From the NCBI GenBank assembly GCA_002783345.1, contig PFFU01000104.1, forward strand, positions 4,245 to 67,202: a stretch of 62,958 nt of DNA, written 5' to 3'. Source of the stretch: Candidatus Aquicultor secundus (lineage in GTDB: Bacteria > Actinomycetota > Aquicultoria > Aquicultorales > Aquicultoraceae). Shown in pieces: positions 52,407 through 60,967 of the stretch. The first letter of the stretch is position 1. Each line of letters opens with the position of its first letter. The translations under genes and the position numbers were made by a program. Under the pieces are notes generated by a model. It saw only the letters and a list, made by a program, of their open reading frames with translations, searched no databases and had not been told where the DNA came from.

Positions 52407-54074
52407 CTATACGGTAACCCTTAAAATTTCTTCTATCGAAGTCAGGCCGGAACGAACCTTTTCGAGGCCGTCTTTTCGTAACGTTAGCATGCCTTCGGCG
52501 AGCGCGAGTTCGGTAATCTCTTCGGGCGATGCGTTTTCAACAAGGAGCCGTTCTATTCCTTCTGTCATGGTCATGATCTCGTAGAGGCCTATGCGTCCGT
52601 GGTAGCCGGTATTGCCGCAGCGTTTGCAGCCACGCGCTCGGTAAATCTCGGTTGGCTCGCTGCCATCGATCGTATAACCGGCCTCGATTAACTCCTCTTG
52701 CGTAGGTGTAAAGAGTTCTCGACAGCGCGTACAGAGCTTGCGGGCAAGGCGCTGTGATACAATGCAATCTACCGCTGACGATACTAAAAACGGCTCTATC
52801 CCCATCTCAACAAGCCTGGTCAGCGTTGCCGGAGCGTTGTTCGTGTGGAGCGTTGAGAGAACAAGGTGACCGGTAAGCGCTGATTCGACTGCGATAAGAG
52901 CGGTCTCCTCGTCCCTGATCTCGCCTATCATAACGATATCCGGGTCCTGGCGTAGTATGGATCGTAAAGCGCCGGCAAATGATAGACCGGTTTTTGTGTT
53001 GACCTGGACCTGGCTTATGTTGGGCAAACGATATTCAACCGGGTCTTCTACCGTAATAAGGTTCTTCTCTTTTGAGTTAAGCAAGTTAAGAACGGAATAA
53101 AGCGTCGTTGTCTTGCCGCTTCCTGTTGGTCCGGTAATGAGGATTGCGCCATAGGGCTTGGTGAACGACTCCTTAAACATATCGAGCGAACCCGATAAAA
53201 ACCCGAGTTCGTCGAGGTTCATCATTATGCTTTCTTTTTCCAGCACCCTGAGAACTACCTGCTCGCCATGTATGGTTGGTAGCGTGGCGACCCGGAAATC
53301 GATCGGTCGTTTATCGATTACTAACCCGAAACGGCCGTCTTGAGGGAGGCGGCGCTCCGCGATATCGAGGCCTGCCATAATTTTAATTCGTGAGATGATT
53401 CCGGCTTGAATATGTTTCGGCGAGCGCATGACTTCATGAAGCACACCATCTATCCGGCACCTGATTCTTACGTCTTTTTCCTGCGGTTCGATGAATATGT
53501 CGCTGGCCCTATCTCGAACCGCTTCGGTAACGATCATGTTGACCAGCTTTACGATGGGAGCACCCGCGGCCTCTTTTTCTTCAGCCGCAATCTCGCTTTC
53601 GCTAGCAGCGTCATCGTTGATACTTTCAATCGCCTCTTCGACAATATCATCGCTGGTGCTGTACTTATCGATAGCGGATTGGAGATCGTTTTCGGAAACG
53701 ACGACCGGAATGATTTCATAGCCGGTCATGACGTGCAGATCGTCGATGGCAAAAATATTTGTCGGATCGGCCATCGCGACGACGAGACGGTCATCTTCAA
53801 ATTCTATCGGAAGCACCTTATAGCGATGGATTTGCTCGCTTGAGATAAGCGCGGTGGCTTGGGTGTTAACCTCGTATGCGCCGAGGTCAACGAAGCTGAG
53901 GTTTAATTGTTTAGCAAGGTTTTTCGCTATGTCCGATTCGGAAACATAGCCGAGGTCGATCAGTTTTCGGTCCACGTCTTCCTGGTTGCTTGAAGTACCT
54001 ATGGCCTCACTGAGTTGGTCTTGTGTAATTACTCCGGCATCAAGTAGGAACTCGCCTATTTTCCTCTTCAGCAT
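52407..54074 (-). CDS. pilB: Type IV pilus extension ATPase, first copy
   Basis: A 555-residue PilB with all standard parts: an MshEN-type N-terminal domain, Walker A GPTGSGKTT with K321, RQDPDIVMIGEIRDEE (Walker B), TGHLVLSTLHTNNAPATL and the zinc Cys4 segment CTRCRELF with CKRCGNTGYHGR. PilB powers pilus extension. The first 35 bases overlap the 3' end of aroE, showing coupling of aroE and pilus genes. The middle acidic linker (about residues 150-165, ESINDDAASESEIAAEEKEA in part) differs from the second copy. Which copy is the main motor is not known. Confidence 0.95.
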   Translation of the reverse strand: MLKRKIGEFLLDAGVITQDQLSEAIGTSSNQEDVDRKLIDLGYVSESDIAKNLAKQLNLSFVDLGAYEVNTQATALISSEQIHRYKVLPIEFEDDRLVVAMADPTNIFAIDDLHVMTGYEIIPVVVSENDLQSAIDKYSTSDDIVEEAIESINDDAASESEIAAEEKEAAGAPIVKLVNMIVTEAVRDRASDIFIEPQEKDVRIRCRIDGVLHEVMRSPKHIQAGIISRIKIMAGLDIAERRLPQDGRFGLVIDKRPIDFRVATLPTIHGEQVVLRVLEKESIMMNLDELGFLSGSLDMFKESFTKPYGAILITGPTGSGKTTTLYSVLNLLNSKEKNLITVEDPVEYRLPNISQVQVNTKTGLSFAGALRSILRQDPDIVMIGEIRDEETALIAVESALTGHLVLSTLHTNNAPATLTRLVEMGIEPFLVSSAVDCIVSQRLARKLCTRCRELFTPTQEELIEAGYTIDGSEPTEIYRARGCKRCGNTGYHGRIGLYEIMTMTEGIERLLVENASPEEITELALAEGMLTLRKDGLEKVRSGLTSIEEILRVTV

Positions 54075-54948
54075 TATCTGGTCTATCTCCGCTCTTTAAA
54101 CCTTGGATTAACGCCTGACGCATTACTTCAACAGGTGCGGAGGTACCAGTCCAAATCTCGAAGGCCGAGGCCGCCTGGTATAAGAGCATACCAAGCCCGT
54201 TTGCAGCCTTAGCTCCTTTATGCCGTGCTCCATTAATTAGTGCGGTTTCAAGTGGTGTGTAAATAAGATCGTAAACAAAGTGCGATGCGTTTATAAACTC
54301 TAAAGGTACTGGTAGGAGATCTCCGCTTTCCTTCATACCAACAGGCGTTGCATTTACTATTAGTTCTCCTATTTGGAAAATATCGGCGAGGTTATCCCTG
54401 AATGTGAGCGTTTTTCCTGATATTTCCTGGAAATTAGAGATAAGGCTGGACGTAATGGCCTCGGCCTTATTGCCCGACCTACCTATTATTACGATGCTTG
54501 CCGCACCGGCCTGGGCAAGCGCAACCGCTACCGCTTTCGCCGCGCCTCCTGTGCCTAGAATTATTGCTGTTTTCCCGGCCGGATTGAAGGATTCCTCTTT
54601 GAGAGATTTAAGGAAACCTCCGGCATCGGTATTGTAGCCGATAAGGCGACCGTTATCGTTATTTATAGTGTTGACCGCGCCGATGGTTTCGGCCTCAGCA
54701 GAGAGTTCGTCAAGGAGATCGATTACGGCTTCCTTGTGGGGCATGGTTACGTTTATTCCCCGGATATTCAGGGACTTTATCCCCTCGATGGCATTTTCAA
54801 GAGCGTTCGGCTCGACCACGAACGGAAGGTACCTGTAGTTGAGGTTGAGCGCCTCGAACGCCTTGTTGTGCATGGGCGGCGAGAATGTATAGGTTAACGG
54901 ATATCCAATTATGCCTGTTACTTTTGTTGCGCCGTTTATTTCTTTCAT
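54040..54948 (-). CDS. aroE: Shikimate dehydrogenase
   Basis: Fourth step of the shikimate pathway, NADPH-dependent. The 302-residue protein has the shikimate-binding YPLTYTFSPPMHNKAF, the catalytic Lys in NVTMPHKEAV (K72), GAVNTINNDNGRLIGYNTDAGGF (NTD in part), and the nucleotide fold AIILGTGGAAKAVAVALAQAGA (in part). GLGMLLYQAASAFEIW is the conserved C-terminal substrate motif. The C-terminal 20 residues (KSGDRPDNAEEEN) are extra and arise from overlap with the pilB start. The other shikimate genes are 17 kb away beyond the pilus cluster. Confidence 0.96.
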   Translation of the reverse strand: MKEINGATKVTGIIGYPLTYTFSPPMHNKAFEALNLNYRYLPFVVEPNALENAIEGIKSLNIRGINVTMPHKEAVIDLLDELSAEAETIGAVNTINNDNGRLIGYNTDAGGFLKSLKEESFNPAGKTAIILGTGGAAKAVAVALAQAGAASIVIIGRSGNKAEAITSSLISNFQEISGKTLTFRDNLADIFQIGELIVNATPVGMKESGDLLPVPLEFINASHFVYDLIYTPLETALINGARHKGAKAANGLGMLLYQAASAFEIWTGTSAPVEVMRQALIQGLKSGDRPDNAEEENRRVPT

Positions 54949-55032
54949 TTAGCTTCCCTTGTAACGATCGACTTCGCGCAGCGAGTAGAATTACTATCTT
55001 ACACCCGCACGCTAACAACTATAGCTATTAGA

Positions 55033-55542
55033 CTATGAGCTGTGCAGGCCGTGTTTTTGCCAGCGTTTGATAACCAGCTTTTCAAGTTGGCGAAGAAACC
55101 TTGTATGGAACGCTTCATGGTTACTCATCGGCATGACGAGGATGGTGTGCAAACCCGCAAGATTGCCACCGAAGACATCGGTAAATATCTGATCGCCAAC
55201 TACAACCGTCTGGTCGTCACGGGTTCCGAGGACTTCCATCGCGCGTATGAACGCACCTTTTCTCGGTTTGGCGGCCCTTGCTACAAGCGGCAGATTCACC
55301 TGAGCGGCTACTCCGGTTACCCGCTGCTTCCAGTTATTGGATAGGATACAAGCCTTGAATCCCTCTGCCTCGACTTTCTGGAGCCACCCCTTTAGCTCCT
55401 CGGTGGCAACCGAGCTATTGCGGGCGACGATAGTGTTGTCGAGATCGAGGATAATCCCTTTAATCCCGTCTTGCTTTAAATCCTCCAGGTTTATATCGAA
55501 GATCGAATTATAGTAATGATCTGGGAATAACTTTGCCAACAC
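55033..55542 (-). CDS. YqeG-family HAD phosphatase
   Basis: A 169-residue HAD IIIA protein. Catalytic Asp motif IILDLDNTIVARN (D33, D35), motif II ILSNNWKQRV, Lys in AAKPRKGAF, and motif III VVVGDQIFTDVFGGNLAGL. Relatives include the phosphatidylglycerophosphate phosphatase GEP4/YqeG. The length matches the Gram-positive YqeG. It precedes aroE by 84 bases, as is often seen in Gram-positive genomes. The gap upstream to the U32 gene is low complexity with AAAGTAGTAA-like repeats. Confidence 0.9.
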   Translation of the reverse strand: MLAKLFPDHYYNSIFDINLEDLKQDGIKGIILDLDNTIVARNSSVATEELKGWLQKVEAEGFKACILSNNWKQRVTGVAAQVNLPLVARAAKPRKGAFIRAMEVLGTRDDQTVVVGDQIFTDVFGGNLAGLHTILVMPMSNHEAFHTRFLRQLEKLVIKRWQKHGLHSS

Positions 55543-55592
55543 TGATTACCTCACTACTTTTAACTATTTATTACTACTTTTTTACTACTTTC

Positions 55593-56822
55593 TTACTTTA
55601 TATCTACCGCTCGTCGAAGAATTGCGAACTCGGGCCACGGCTCCGGTGAAGGTATGCCTACCTTAAACCCGGCATGTGAGACTTCAACAGGGCCGCCTAT
55701 TTCACCTTCTTGTACGGTGAACATTTCCGGTATCAGATAGTCGCTTATCAGGTTGTTCGGGCTCAGTACTTCGATTGGTTCGGTTGTCTTAAGCCTGTTC
55801 CTGACCGACACGATCACCAGACCGTTGCTCTTATCGTACCCTTCAACAACGCCGACAAAATCATGCGACTTCTCATACCGCGCGCAATCGAGAATCTCTT
55901 CCCCTTTGTCGCCAAGGAAGAAGCCGGTTGAATACCGGCGGTGGCTTACCTTTTCGATTTCTTCGAACCACTCCGGATCAGGCCTATAATTATCTGGGTT
56001 ATCGAAGTAGCGGTCAACGGCTTTTCGGTATATTTTTGTTATTGCGGCAACGTAATGGGTGGTCTTCATCCTGCCTTCGATTTTAAGGCTTGCGAGGCCG
56101 CATTGCATGAGTTCGGGGATATGCCCGATTAGCGCCAAGTCTTTTGAGTTGAAGAAGTATGTGCCTCTTTCATCCTCTTGAATCTCGTGGTACTGCCCCG
56201 GGCGCTTCTCTTCTACCAGGTGGTATTTCCAGCGGCAGGAGTGGGCGCAGTCGCCTCGGTTGCCGTCGCGGTCGGCGAGGAACTTGCTCATCAGGCACCT
56301 GCCGGAATAGGAAATACACATGGCTCCGTGGACGAATGCCTCGGTCTCGATGGTGGCGTTTTTTGAAATCTCGGCGATCTCAGGGGCGGTCAACTCACGG
56401 GCCAGAACGACTCTTGACGCGCCCTGGGATGCCCAGAAATCAACGGCAGCGGTGTTGGTAACGTTCGCTTGAGTGCTGATGTGAATTTGTAACTGTGGGG
56501 CAACCGCTTTGACGGTGCTCAAAACCCCGGGGTCGGCTACGATTACCGCATCGACACCGGCATTGGCGAGATCGCCGACGTAGTTTGAAAGCTCCCTAAA
56601 ATCGCTGTTTCTTGCGAATATGTTGAGCGTTATGTAAAGTTTTTTCCCCGCGCTATGGGCTATTTCAACGGCTTTTTTTATGTCGTGGATCGAAAAATTG
56701 CCGGCTTTGGCGCGCAGACTGAAGTTGCGCCCCCCTATGTAGACGGCATCGGCGCCGTAGGCTATGGCGTATTCCAGCCGCTCCATGTTCCCGGCCGGGG
56801 ATAGAATCTCCGGCTTTTTCAA
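55593..56822 (-). CDS. U32 family peptidase, TrhP/YrrO-like
   Basis: A 409-residue protein of the U32 family: PEILSPAGNMERLEYAIAYGADAVYIGG, given here as LSPAGNMERLEYAI and GADAVYIGG, at the N-terminus, and the cluster-binding Cys in AMCISYSGRCLMSKFLADRD and GDCAHSCRWKY, then LKIEGRMKTTHYVAAI. Members of this group hydroxylate tRNA uridine 34 (TrhP) rather than cleave proteins, and several bind an Fe-S cluster. The start is a TTG with GGTGAT upstream. Downstream, yqeG follows after 50 bases; upstream the NFU gene is separated by a terminator-like hairpin. Confidence 0.9.
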   Translation of the reverse strand: MKKPEILSPAGNMERLEYAIAYGADAVYIGGRNFSLRAKAGNFSIHDIKKAVEIAHSAGKKLYITLNIFARNSDFRELSNYVGDLANAGVDAVIVADPGVLSTVKAVAPQLQIHISTQANVTNTAAVDFWASQGASRVVLARELTAPEIAEISKNATIETEAFVHGAMCISYSGRCLMSKFLADRDGNRGDCAHSCRWKYHLVEEKRPGQYHEIQEDERGTYFFNSKDLALIGHIPELMQCGLASLKIEGRMKTTHYVAAITKIYRKAVDRYFDNPDNYRPDPEWFEEIEKVSHRRYSTGFFLGDKGEEILDCARYEKSHDFVGVVEGYDKSNGLVIVSVRNRLKTTEPIEVLSPNNLISDYLIPEMFTVQEGEIGGPVEVSHAGFKVGIPSPEPWPEFAILRRAVDIK

Positions 56823-56854
56823 TCAAATCACCCCAGAAAATAGTATAAATTATG

Positions 56855-56888
56855 AAAACTAGCAGCCGAGGCCTCAAGCCTCGGCTGC
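56855..56888 (-). terminator. Terminator of the NFU gene
   Basis: Perfect eleven-base stem GCAGCCGAGGC (56862-56872) and GCCTCGGCTGC (56878-56888) with a five-base loop. On the minus strand it is followed by TAGTTTTC. It lies 43 bases after the NFU stop. Confidence 0.8.
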
Positions 56889-56930
56889 ATACTCAAATCT
56901 ATGGTTCAATACCTGTTTATGTCACAAAAT

Positions 56931-57167
56931 TTAAACGAGAACGTTCTGTACCATTTTTACCTCAGGAACCATTTCCTTTAGTGTCTGTTCTACGTAATGC
57001 GTCAGTGTCATCTGCGACATAGGACATCCGGCACAGGAACCAAGTAACCTTACCTGAACGACACCATCGTCGGTAACGTTGACGAGTTCGATGTCACCAC
57101 CGTCTGCCTGAAGTCCCGGCTTTATCTTTTCAAGCGCAGCCTCTACTTTCTCGCGCAATTCTTTCAC
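56931..57167 (-). CDS. NifU C-terminal (NFU) domain Fe-S carrier
   Basis: A 78-residue protein consisting only of the NFU domain: REKVEAALEKIKPGLQADGGDIEL, LLGSCAGCPMSQMTLTHYVE with CxxC at C45 and C48, and a short C-terminal helix. These small proteins carry a bridging [4Fe-4S] cluster and hand it to target enzymes. AGGTG precedes its start (minus strand CGGGAGGTGAAAG). It is monocistronic, with a terminator downstream and a repeat-rich gap upstream. The neighbouring U32 protein is a plausible client (inference). Confidence 0.95.
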   Translation of the reverse strand: MKELREKVEAALEKIKPGLQADGGDIELVNVTDDGVVQVRLLGSCAGCPMSQMTLTHYVEQTLKEMVPEVKMVQNVLV

Positions 57168-57221
57168 CTCCCGGAAATTTCTTCAGTTTATCCTACCATA
57201 GAAAGAGCAAAGAAAACAGAA

Positions 57222-57252
57222 GTCGAGATTCTTCGCTATCGCTCAGAATGAC
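57222..57252 (+). repeat. Dispersed intergenic repeat, partial copy
   Basis: Core GATTCTTCGCTATCGCTCAG followed by AATGACA, same family as 6-59, without the left half. Confidence 0.75.
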
Positions 57253-57328
57253 ATATAGATTTGGGTGCAAATATTACTATTGCCGTGATTAATTGTTCTA
57301 GGCTGTAAGCATCGCTTGCCCTGCTACT

Positions 57329-57436
57329 GGCAAAAGATAAATCTAGCAAAATAAGCTTATTTATATCGATGTTTTCGACAAGCGTTGCCGCATCGTTTGA
57401 GGCAAAAGATAAATCTAGCAAAATAAGCTTATTTAT
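57329..57436. repeat. Two perfect 36-base direct repeats with palindromic cores
   Basis: Copies at 57329-57364 and 57401-57436 are identical over 36 bases (72-base period). Each holds the palindrome AAATAAGCTTATTT. On the minus strand the period equals 24 codons in one frame (reads LILLDLSFAS twice). It might be paired operator sites upstream of the PBP gene, or a relic of a repeated coding sequence. Confidence 0.85.
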
Positions 57437-57513
57437 GGCAATCTATTTATGACGGCAATCGGTTAAGAACTGTTTTTTGCAGCAGAAATCGGAGCATTCG
57501 GAGGCGCAATAAC

Positions 57514-60120
57514 TTGGGATTTATCTTGAGACACAAGATATTGGCTTCAATTTTCACATTATTGTTCGGGGTGGCGACGGTGGCCGGCACGTTTGTCTAC
57601 GAATCAGTCCGTAATCTCCCCGATATAGGCGATGTCAAAGGCGTTATTAAAAACCAAACTACCTATATCTATGCGGCCGATGGAACGGTCATAACCAGGC
57701 TTTTCCATGAAAATCGGACGATTGTGCCGCTTAATCAGATCTCGCCCGTCTTACAGAAAGCCGTTATCTCGGTTGAAGACCAGCGCTTTTATGAGCATAA
57801 AGGCATTGATTACGTTCGAATAATCGGTGCGTTGGTGCGGGACGTGAAAAACCGTGAGGCGGCGCAGGGTGCTTCTACAATTACTCAGCAGTATGTTAAA
57901 AATGCCTACTTTAGCCCGGAAAAGACCGTTCAGAGAAAAATCCGGGAGGCTTTTTTGGCGACGGCGCTTGAGCGGAACTATTCCAAAGAGCAAATCCTCG
58001 AGAAATATTTAAATACCATCTATTTTGGCAGTGGGGCGTATGGCGTTGAGGCCGCAAGCGAGTCATATTTCGGTATTCCGGCCACCAAACTGAGTGTTGA
58101 GCAAAGTGCGCTCCTCGCCGGTATGATTAAGAACCCAGCGGGATACAATCCGTATAAATACCCGACGCAGGCATTAGAAAGACGCAATCTGGTTATCGAC
58201 CTTATGGCCGAGCAGGGATATATATCAAAAGCTGAGGCTAAAGCGGCTGAGGGGCGGCTTATGTCGGTGCTCCCGAAAAAACAAAGTTACGTGGGAATTG
58301 CCCCATATTATGCGGATTGGCTTATAAGAAATGCGCTGGATAAGACCGGCTTTAACGAGAAAGATGCTTACTCCCAGGGGCTGAAGATATATACGACGCT
58401 CGACCCGAAAATGCAGGAGAGCGCAGAGCTTGCCTGGAAGAAGTATTTGCCGAGCCCTCGAGACCCCGATGTCTCACTCGTGGCGATCGATCCAAAAACC
58501 GGGGCGGTCAAGGCGATGGTCGGCGGTAAGGACTACAACAAGCAGAAGCTTAATATAGCAACCCAGGGGCCGAGGCAGCCTGGGTCGGCGTTTAAACCGT
58601 TTACGTTGACTGCAGCGCTTATGAGCGGCATATCGCCCGACGACAGGTTTGATGCGTCCTCGCCACAGACGTTTAAAATCCCGGGAAACAGGCCATGGAC
58701 CGTACATAACTCGTCGGGTGAATCGGGGGCTGGGTCTATGAGCCTGCGCAGGGGAACCGCCTGGTCGGTCAACGTGGTTTATGCGGGGCTTGTGGCAAAA
58801 ATCGGCGTCGACAAGGTGATCGATGCGGCCAGATTGCTCGGTATTACAGCCGATCTGAATGCAAACCCGGCGATTACATTAGGGGGACTCAAGGTCGGTG
58901 TGACGCCTTTTGAAATGGCGTCCGCATATTCGACCTTTGCAAACAACGGGCAGTATAACGAACCCTACGGCGTCGAGAGAATCGATCTGCCGAACGGCCA
59001 GACGGTATATAAGCACAAAGCAGAGCCCAGGCAAGTAATCAACGCCGCTGTGGCGTACCTGGTAACAGATATTTTACGAGAAGTAATAAGCGGCGGAACC
59101 GGCACCCGTGCCAGGATAGGAAGGCCGGCAGCAGGAAAAACCGGCACAACGCAAAATTATTGCGATGCCTGGTTCTGCGGATATACCCCGGATTTAGCTG
59201 CGGCGGTTTGGGTCGGTTTCAAGGACGGGAATACACCGATGCGAAACATCCATGGGATTAAAGTTGTGGGCGGGAAGTTCCCGGCGCAAATTTGGTCGGC
59301 GTTCATGAAGCGGGCGCTCAAGAATGTCCCCGAGCATGATTTTGCGGATGCGCCCCGCGGAAGCCTGACCTATATATCTCTGTGCGATGAGTCAAACAAG
59401 CTGGCCGGCGAATTCTGCCCGAAGGTCAGCAGACACGTGTTCGTTCGTAAGTATAAGCCCAAAAACCTTAAAGTGTGCGACATTCATAAACCGATTCCGG
59501 TGCCTAATCTTATCGGGATGACGCAGGTAGATGCGATCAAGGCGCTAACGGAGCTTAAACTCGGCTCAAGCGTTGTGAATAAGCCGTCGGATGCACCTAC
59601 GGGACAGGTTTTCGAGCAGAACCCGGCTGAGGGCACGGGTGTTAAGGAAGGCACGATCATTGAGCTTTCGATTAGCAGCGGGTTGATTAATAATCAACCG
59701 CAATCGGGAGAAGGAATCGCTGTTCCGAATGTTGTTGGATTGACATTAGACCAGGCGCAGAACGAGCTTGAGGGAAGCGGCTTCCTTGTAACGGGCGAGT
59801 ACCGTTTAAGCGATCAGCCGGCGGGGACGGTGATAGGGCAAAGACCGCCTGCGGGATATATGACCCAGCCGGGATCGATGATAACTCTGGTAATCAGCGG
59901 TGAGGGTGGCCAGGTTGTGGTCCCGAACGTTATTGGGCTGAGCGAGGGCAAGGCAAGCCAGTTGCTGCAATCAAAAGGTTTTAGTGTTGTCGTTAGCAGC
60001 GACATGAAAAAGAAAAACGTTAAGAAGTATGGCCTGGGTATCGTTTCAAGCCAAAGCCCCGGATCGAGATCGCGGGTCAACGAAGGGTCGCAGGTTACGA
60101 TTTATGTGACGGCGCAATAA
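57514..60120 (+). CDS. Class A penicillin-binding protein with three PASTA domains
   Basis: A bifunctional 868-residue peptidoglycan synthase. An N-terminal membrane helix (about 8-30) is followed by a GT51 transglycosylase with the catalytic Glu in EDQRFYEHKG (E88) and ASTITQQYVKN; the transpeptidase domain has SxxK (S358 in GSAFKPF), SVN (418-420) and KTG (542-544, AGKTGTTQNYCDAWF). Three C-terminal PASTA domains start near PVPNLIGM, AVPNVVGL and VVPNVIGL and bind muropeptides or beta-lactams in relatives. It starts at TTG with GGAGG nine bases upstream. It is the only large plus-strand gene of the window and is convergent with pabC, one base away. Confidence 0.96.
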   Translation: MGFILRHKILASIFTLLFGVATVAGTFVYESVRNLPDIGDVKGVIKNQTTYIYAADGTVITRLFHENRTIVPLNQISPVLQKAVISVEDQRFYEHKGIDYVRIIGALVRDVKNREAAQGASTITQQYVKNAYFSPEKTVQRKIREAFLATALERNYSKEQILEKYLNTIYFGSGAYGVEAASESYFGIPATKLSVEQSALLAGMIKNPAGYNPYKYPTQALERRNLVIDLMAEQGYISKAEAKAAEGRLMSVLPKKQSYVGIAPYYADWLIRNALDKTGFNEKDAYSQGLKIYTTLDPKMQESAELAWKKYLPSPRDPDVSLVAIDPKTGAVKAMVGGKDYNKQKLNIATQGPRQPGSAFKPFTLTAALMSGISPDDRFDASSPQTFKIPGNRPWTVHNSSGESGAGSMSLRRGTAWSVNVVYAGLVAKIGVDKVIDAARLLGITADLNANPAITLGGLKVGVTPFEMASAYSTFANNGQYNEPYGVERIDLPNGQTVYKHKAEPRQVINAAVAYLVTDILREVISGGTGTRARIGRPAAGKTGTTQNYCDAWFCGYTPDLAAAVWVGFKDGNTPMRNIHGIKVVGGKFPAQIWSAFMKRALKNVPEHDFADAPRGSLTYISLCDESNKLAGEFCPKVSRHVFVRKYKPKNLKVCDIHKPIPVPNLIGMTQVDAIKALTELKLGSSVVNKPSDAPTGQVFEQNPAEGTGVKEGTIIELSISSGLINNQPQSGEGIAVPNVVGLTLDQAQNELEGSGFLVTGEYRLSDQPAGTVIGQRPPAGYMTQPGSMITLVISGEGGQVVVPNVIGLSEGKASQLLQSKGFSVVVSSDMKKKNVKKYGLGIVSSQSPGSRSRVNEGSQVTIYVTAQ

Positions 60121-60121
60121 G

Positions 60122-60967
60122 TTAACGGTCGCCACGTAGCATAGCAAGCATGTGCTCCCCATACAGCAGTAGCAGCTGTTGCGTCGTTTCACCTGGTCGG
60201 CCACCCCCTATTTTCTCTCCATCGAGCTTCGTCAGAGGCATGACTTCCATTAAGGAATTTGTAAGAAACAGCTCATCCATGTCAAATATATCGCCGGCCT
60301 GAATAGTTTGTTGGAATACGGTGTAACCATGCGACACGGCGATATTGATGACAATGTCTCGCGTTATCCCCGGGAGAAGGCCGTCTTCAACCGGAGGGGT
60401 AAGTATGGCTTTGTTGGTTACCGCGAATATGTTAGTGTATGACCCCTCGGTGATACTTCCCTTTTCGTTGATCAAAACCGCCTCATGGCAGCCGGCTTCT
60501 TGAGCCTTTTTCTTGGCTATTACCGACGAGAGATAGCTGGTTGATTTAAGAGTGGTTGTTATGTTCCCTGAGGTGCGAAACCCGTTTAGCAATATGGCCG
60601 ACATGCCGGTTTGATAAAGGTTCTCATCGTAACCGCTATAATGAACTGCGGTTATAAGGATTGTTGGGGTTTGTGCGCCGGGTAAGCCGTTGGTGACGGT
60701 AAGGCGGAGCCTCGCATCGCTTAAATTGTTGGCTGTTATGGTATTTTTACAAGCCTCTGCAAGGATTGTTTTGCCCGGCATGGTAGGGTAACCCAGCGTC
60801 TTGGCCGAGCCGTACAGCCTGTCGAGGTGCCGATCCAGTGCGAAGATCGTGCCGTGGTACGCGCGCATGGTTTCGAAGAGGCCGTTGCCGTGGGTAAATC
60901 CGCTGTCGAACACGCTTATTTTTGCGTCTTTTTCGTCGATGATCCGGCCGCTTAAGTAGACAACCAC
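60122..60967 (-). CDS. pabC: Aminodeoxychorismate lyase-like class IV aminotransferase
   Basis: A 281-residue PLP enzyme of fold type IV: FDSGFTHGNGLFETMRAY at the N-terminus, catalytic lysine in TTLKSTSYLSS (K141), and GSITEGSYTNIFAV (E174). The C-terminal part has ITRDIVINIAVSHGY and DELFLTNSLMEVMPL. It probably converts aminodeoxychorismate to p-aminobenzoate and pyruvate, as it directly follows pabB with a one-base overlap. D-amino-acid or branched-chain aminotransferase activity is an alternative within the fold, but context strongly favours pabC. Confidence 0.88.
   Translation of the reverse strand: MVVYLSGRIIDEKDAKISVFDSGFTHGNGLFETMRAYHGTIFALDRHLDRLYGSAKTLGYPTMPGKTILAEACKNTITANNLSDARLRLTVTNGLPGAQTPTILITAVHYSGYDENLYQTGMSAILLNGFRTSGNITTTLKSTSYLSSVIAKKKAQEAGCHEAVLINEKGSITEGSYTNIFAVTNKAILTPPVEDGLLPGITRDIVINIAVSHGYTVFQQTIQAGDIFDMDELFLTNSLMEVMPLTKLDGEKIGGGRPGETTQQLLLLYGEHMLAMLRGDR

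Larger units (their letters stand above)
57168..57513. other. Divergent intergenic region with repeats
   Basis: A 346-base space between the NFU gene and the penicillin-binding protein gene. It contains a dispersed repeat copy (57222-57252) and two direct repeats with internal palindromes (57329-57364 and 57401-57436). A promoter for the plus-strand PBP gene should lie to the right. A 61-codon minus-strand open frame across the repeats has no ribosome-binding site that I recognise. Confidence 0.65.

Noticed and set aside
57236-57421. Small repeated-peptide gene on the minus strand (61 codons)
   Set aside because: No ribosome-binding site was recognised, its end runs into the dispersed repeat, and the repetition is better described at DNA level.
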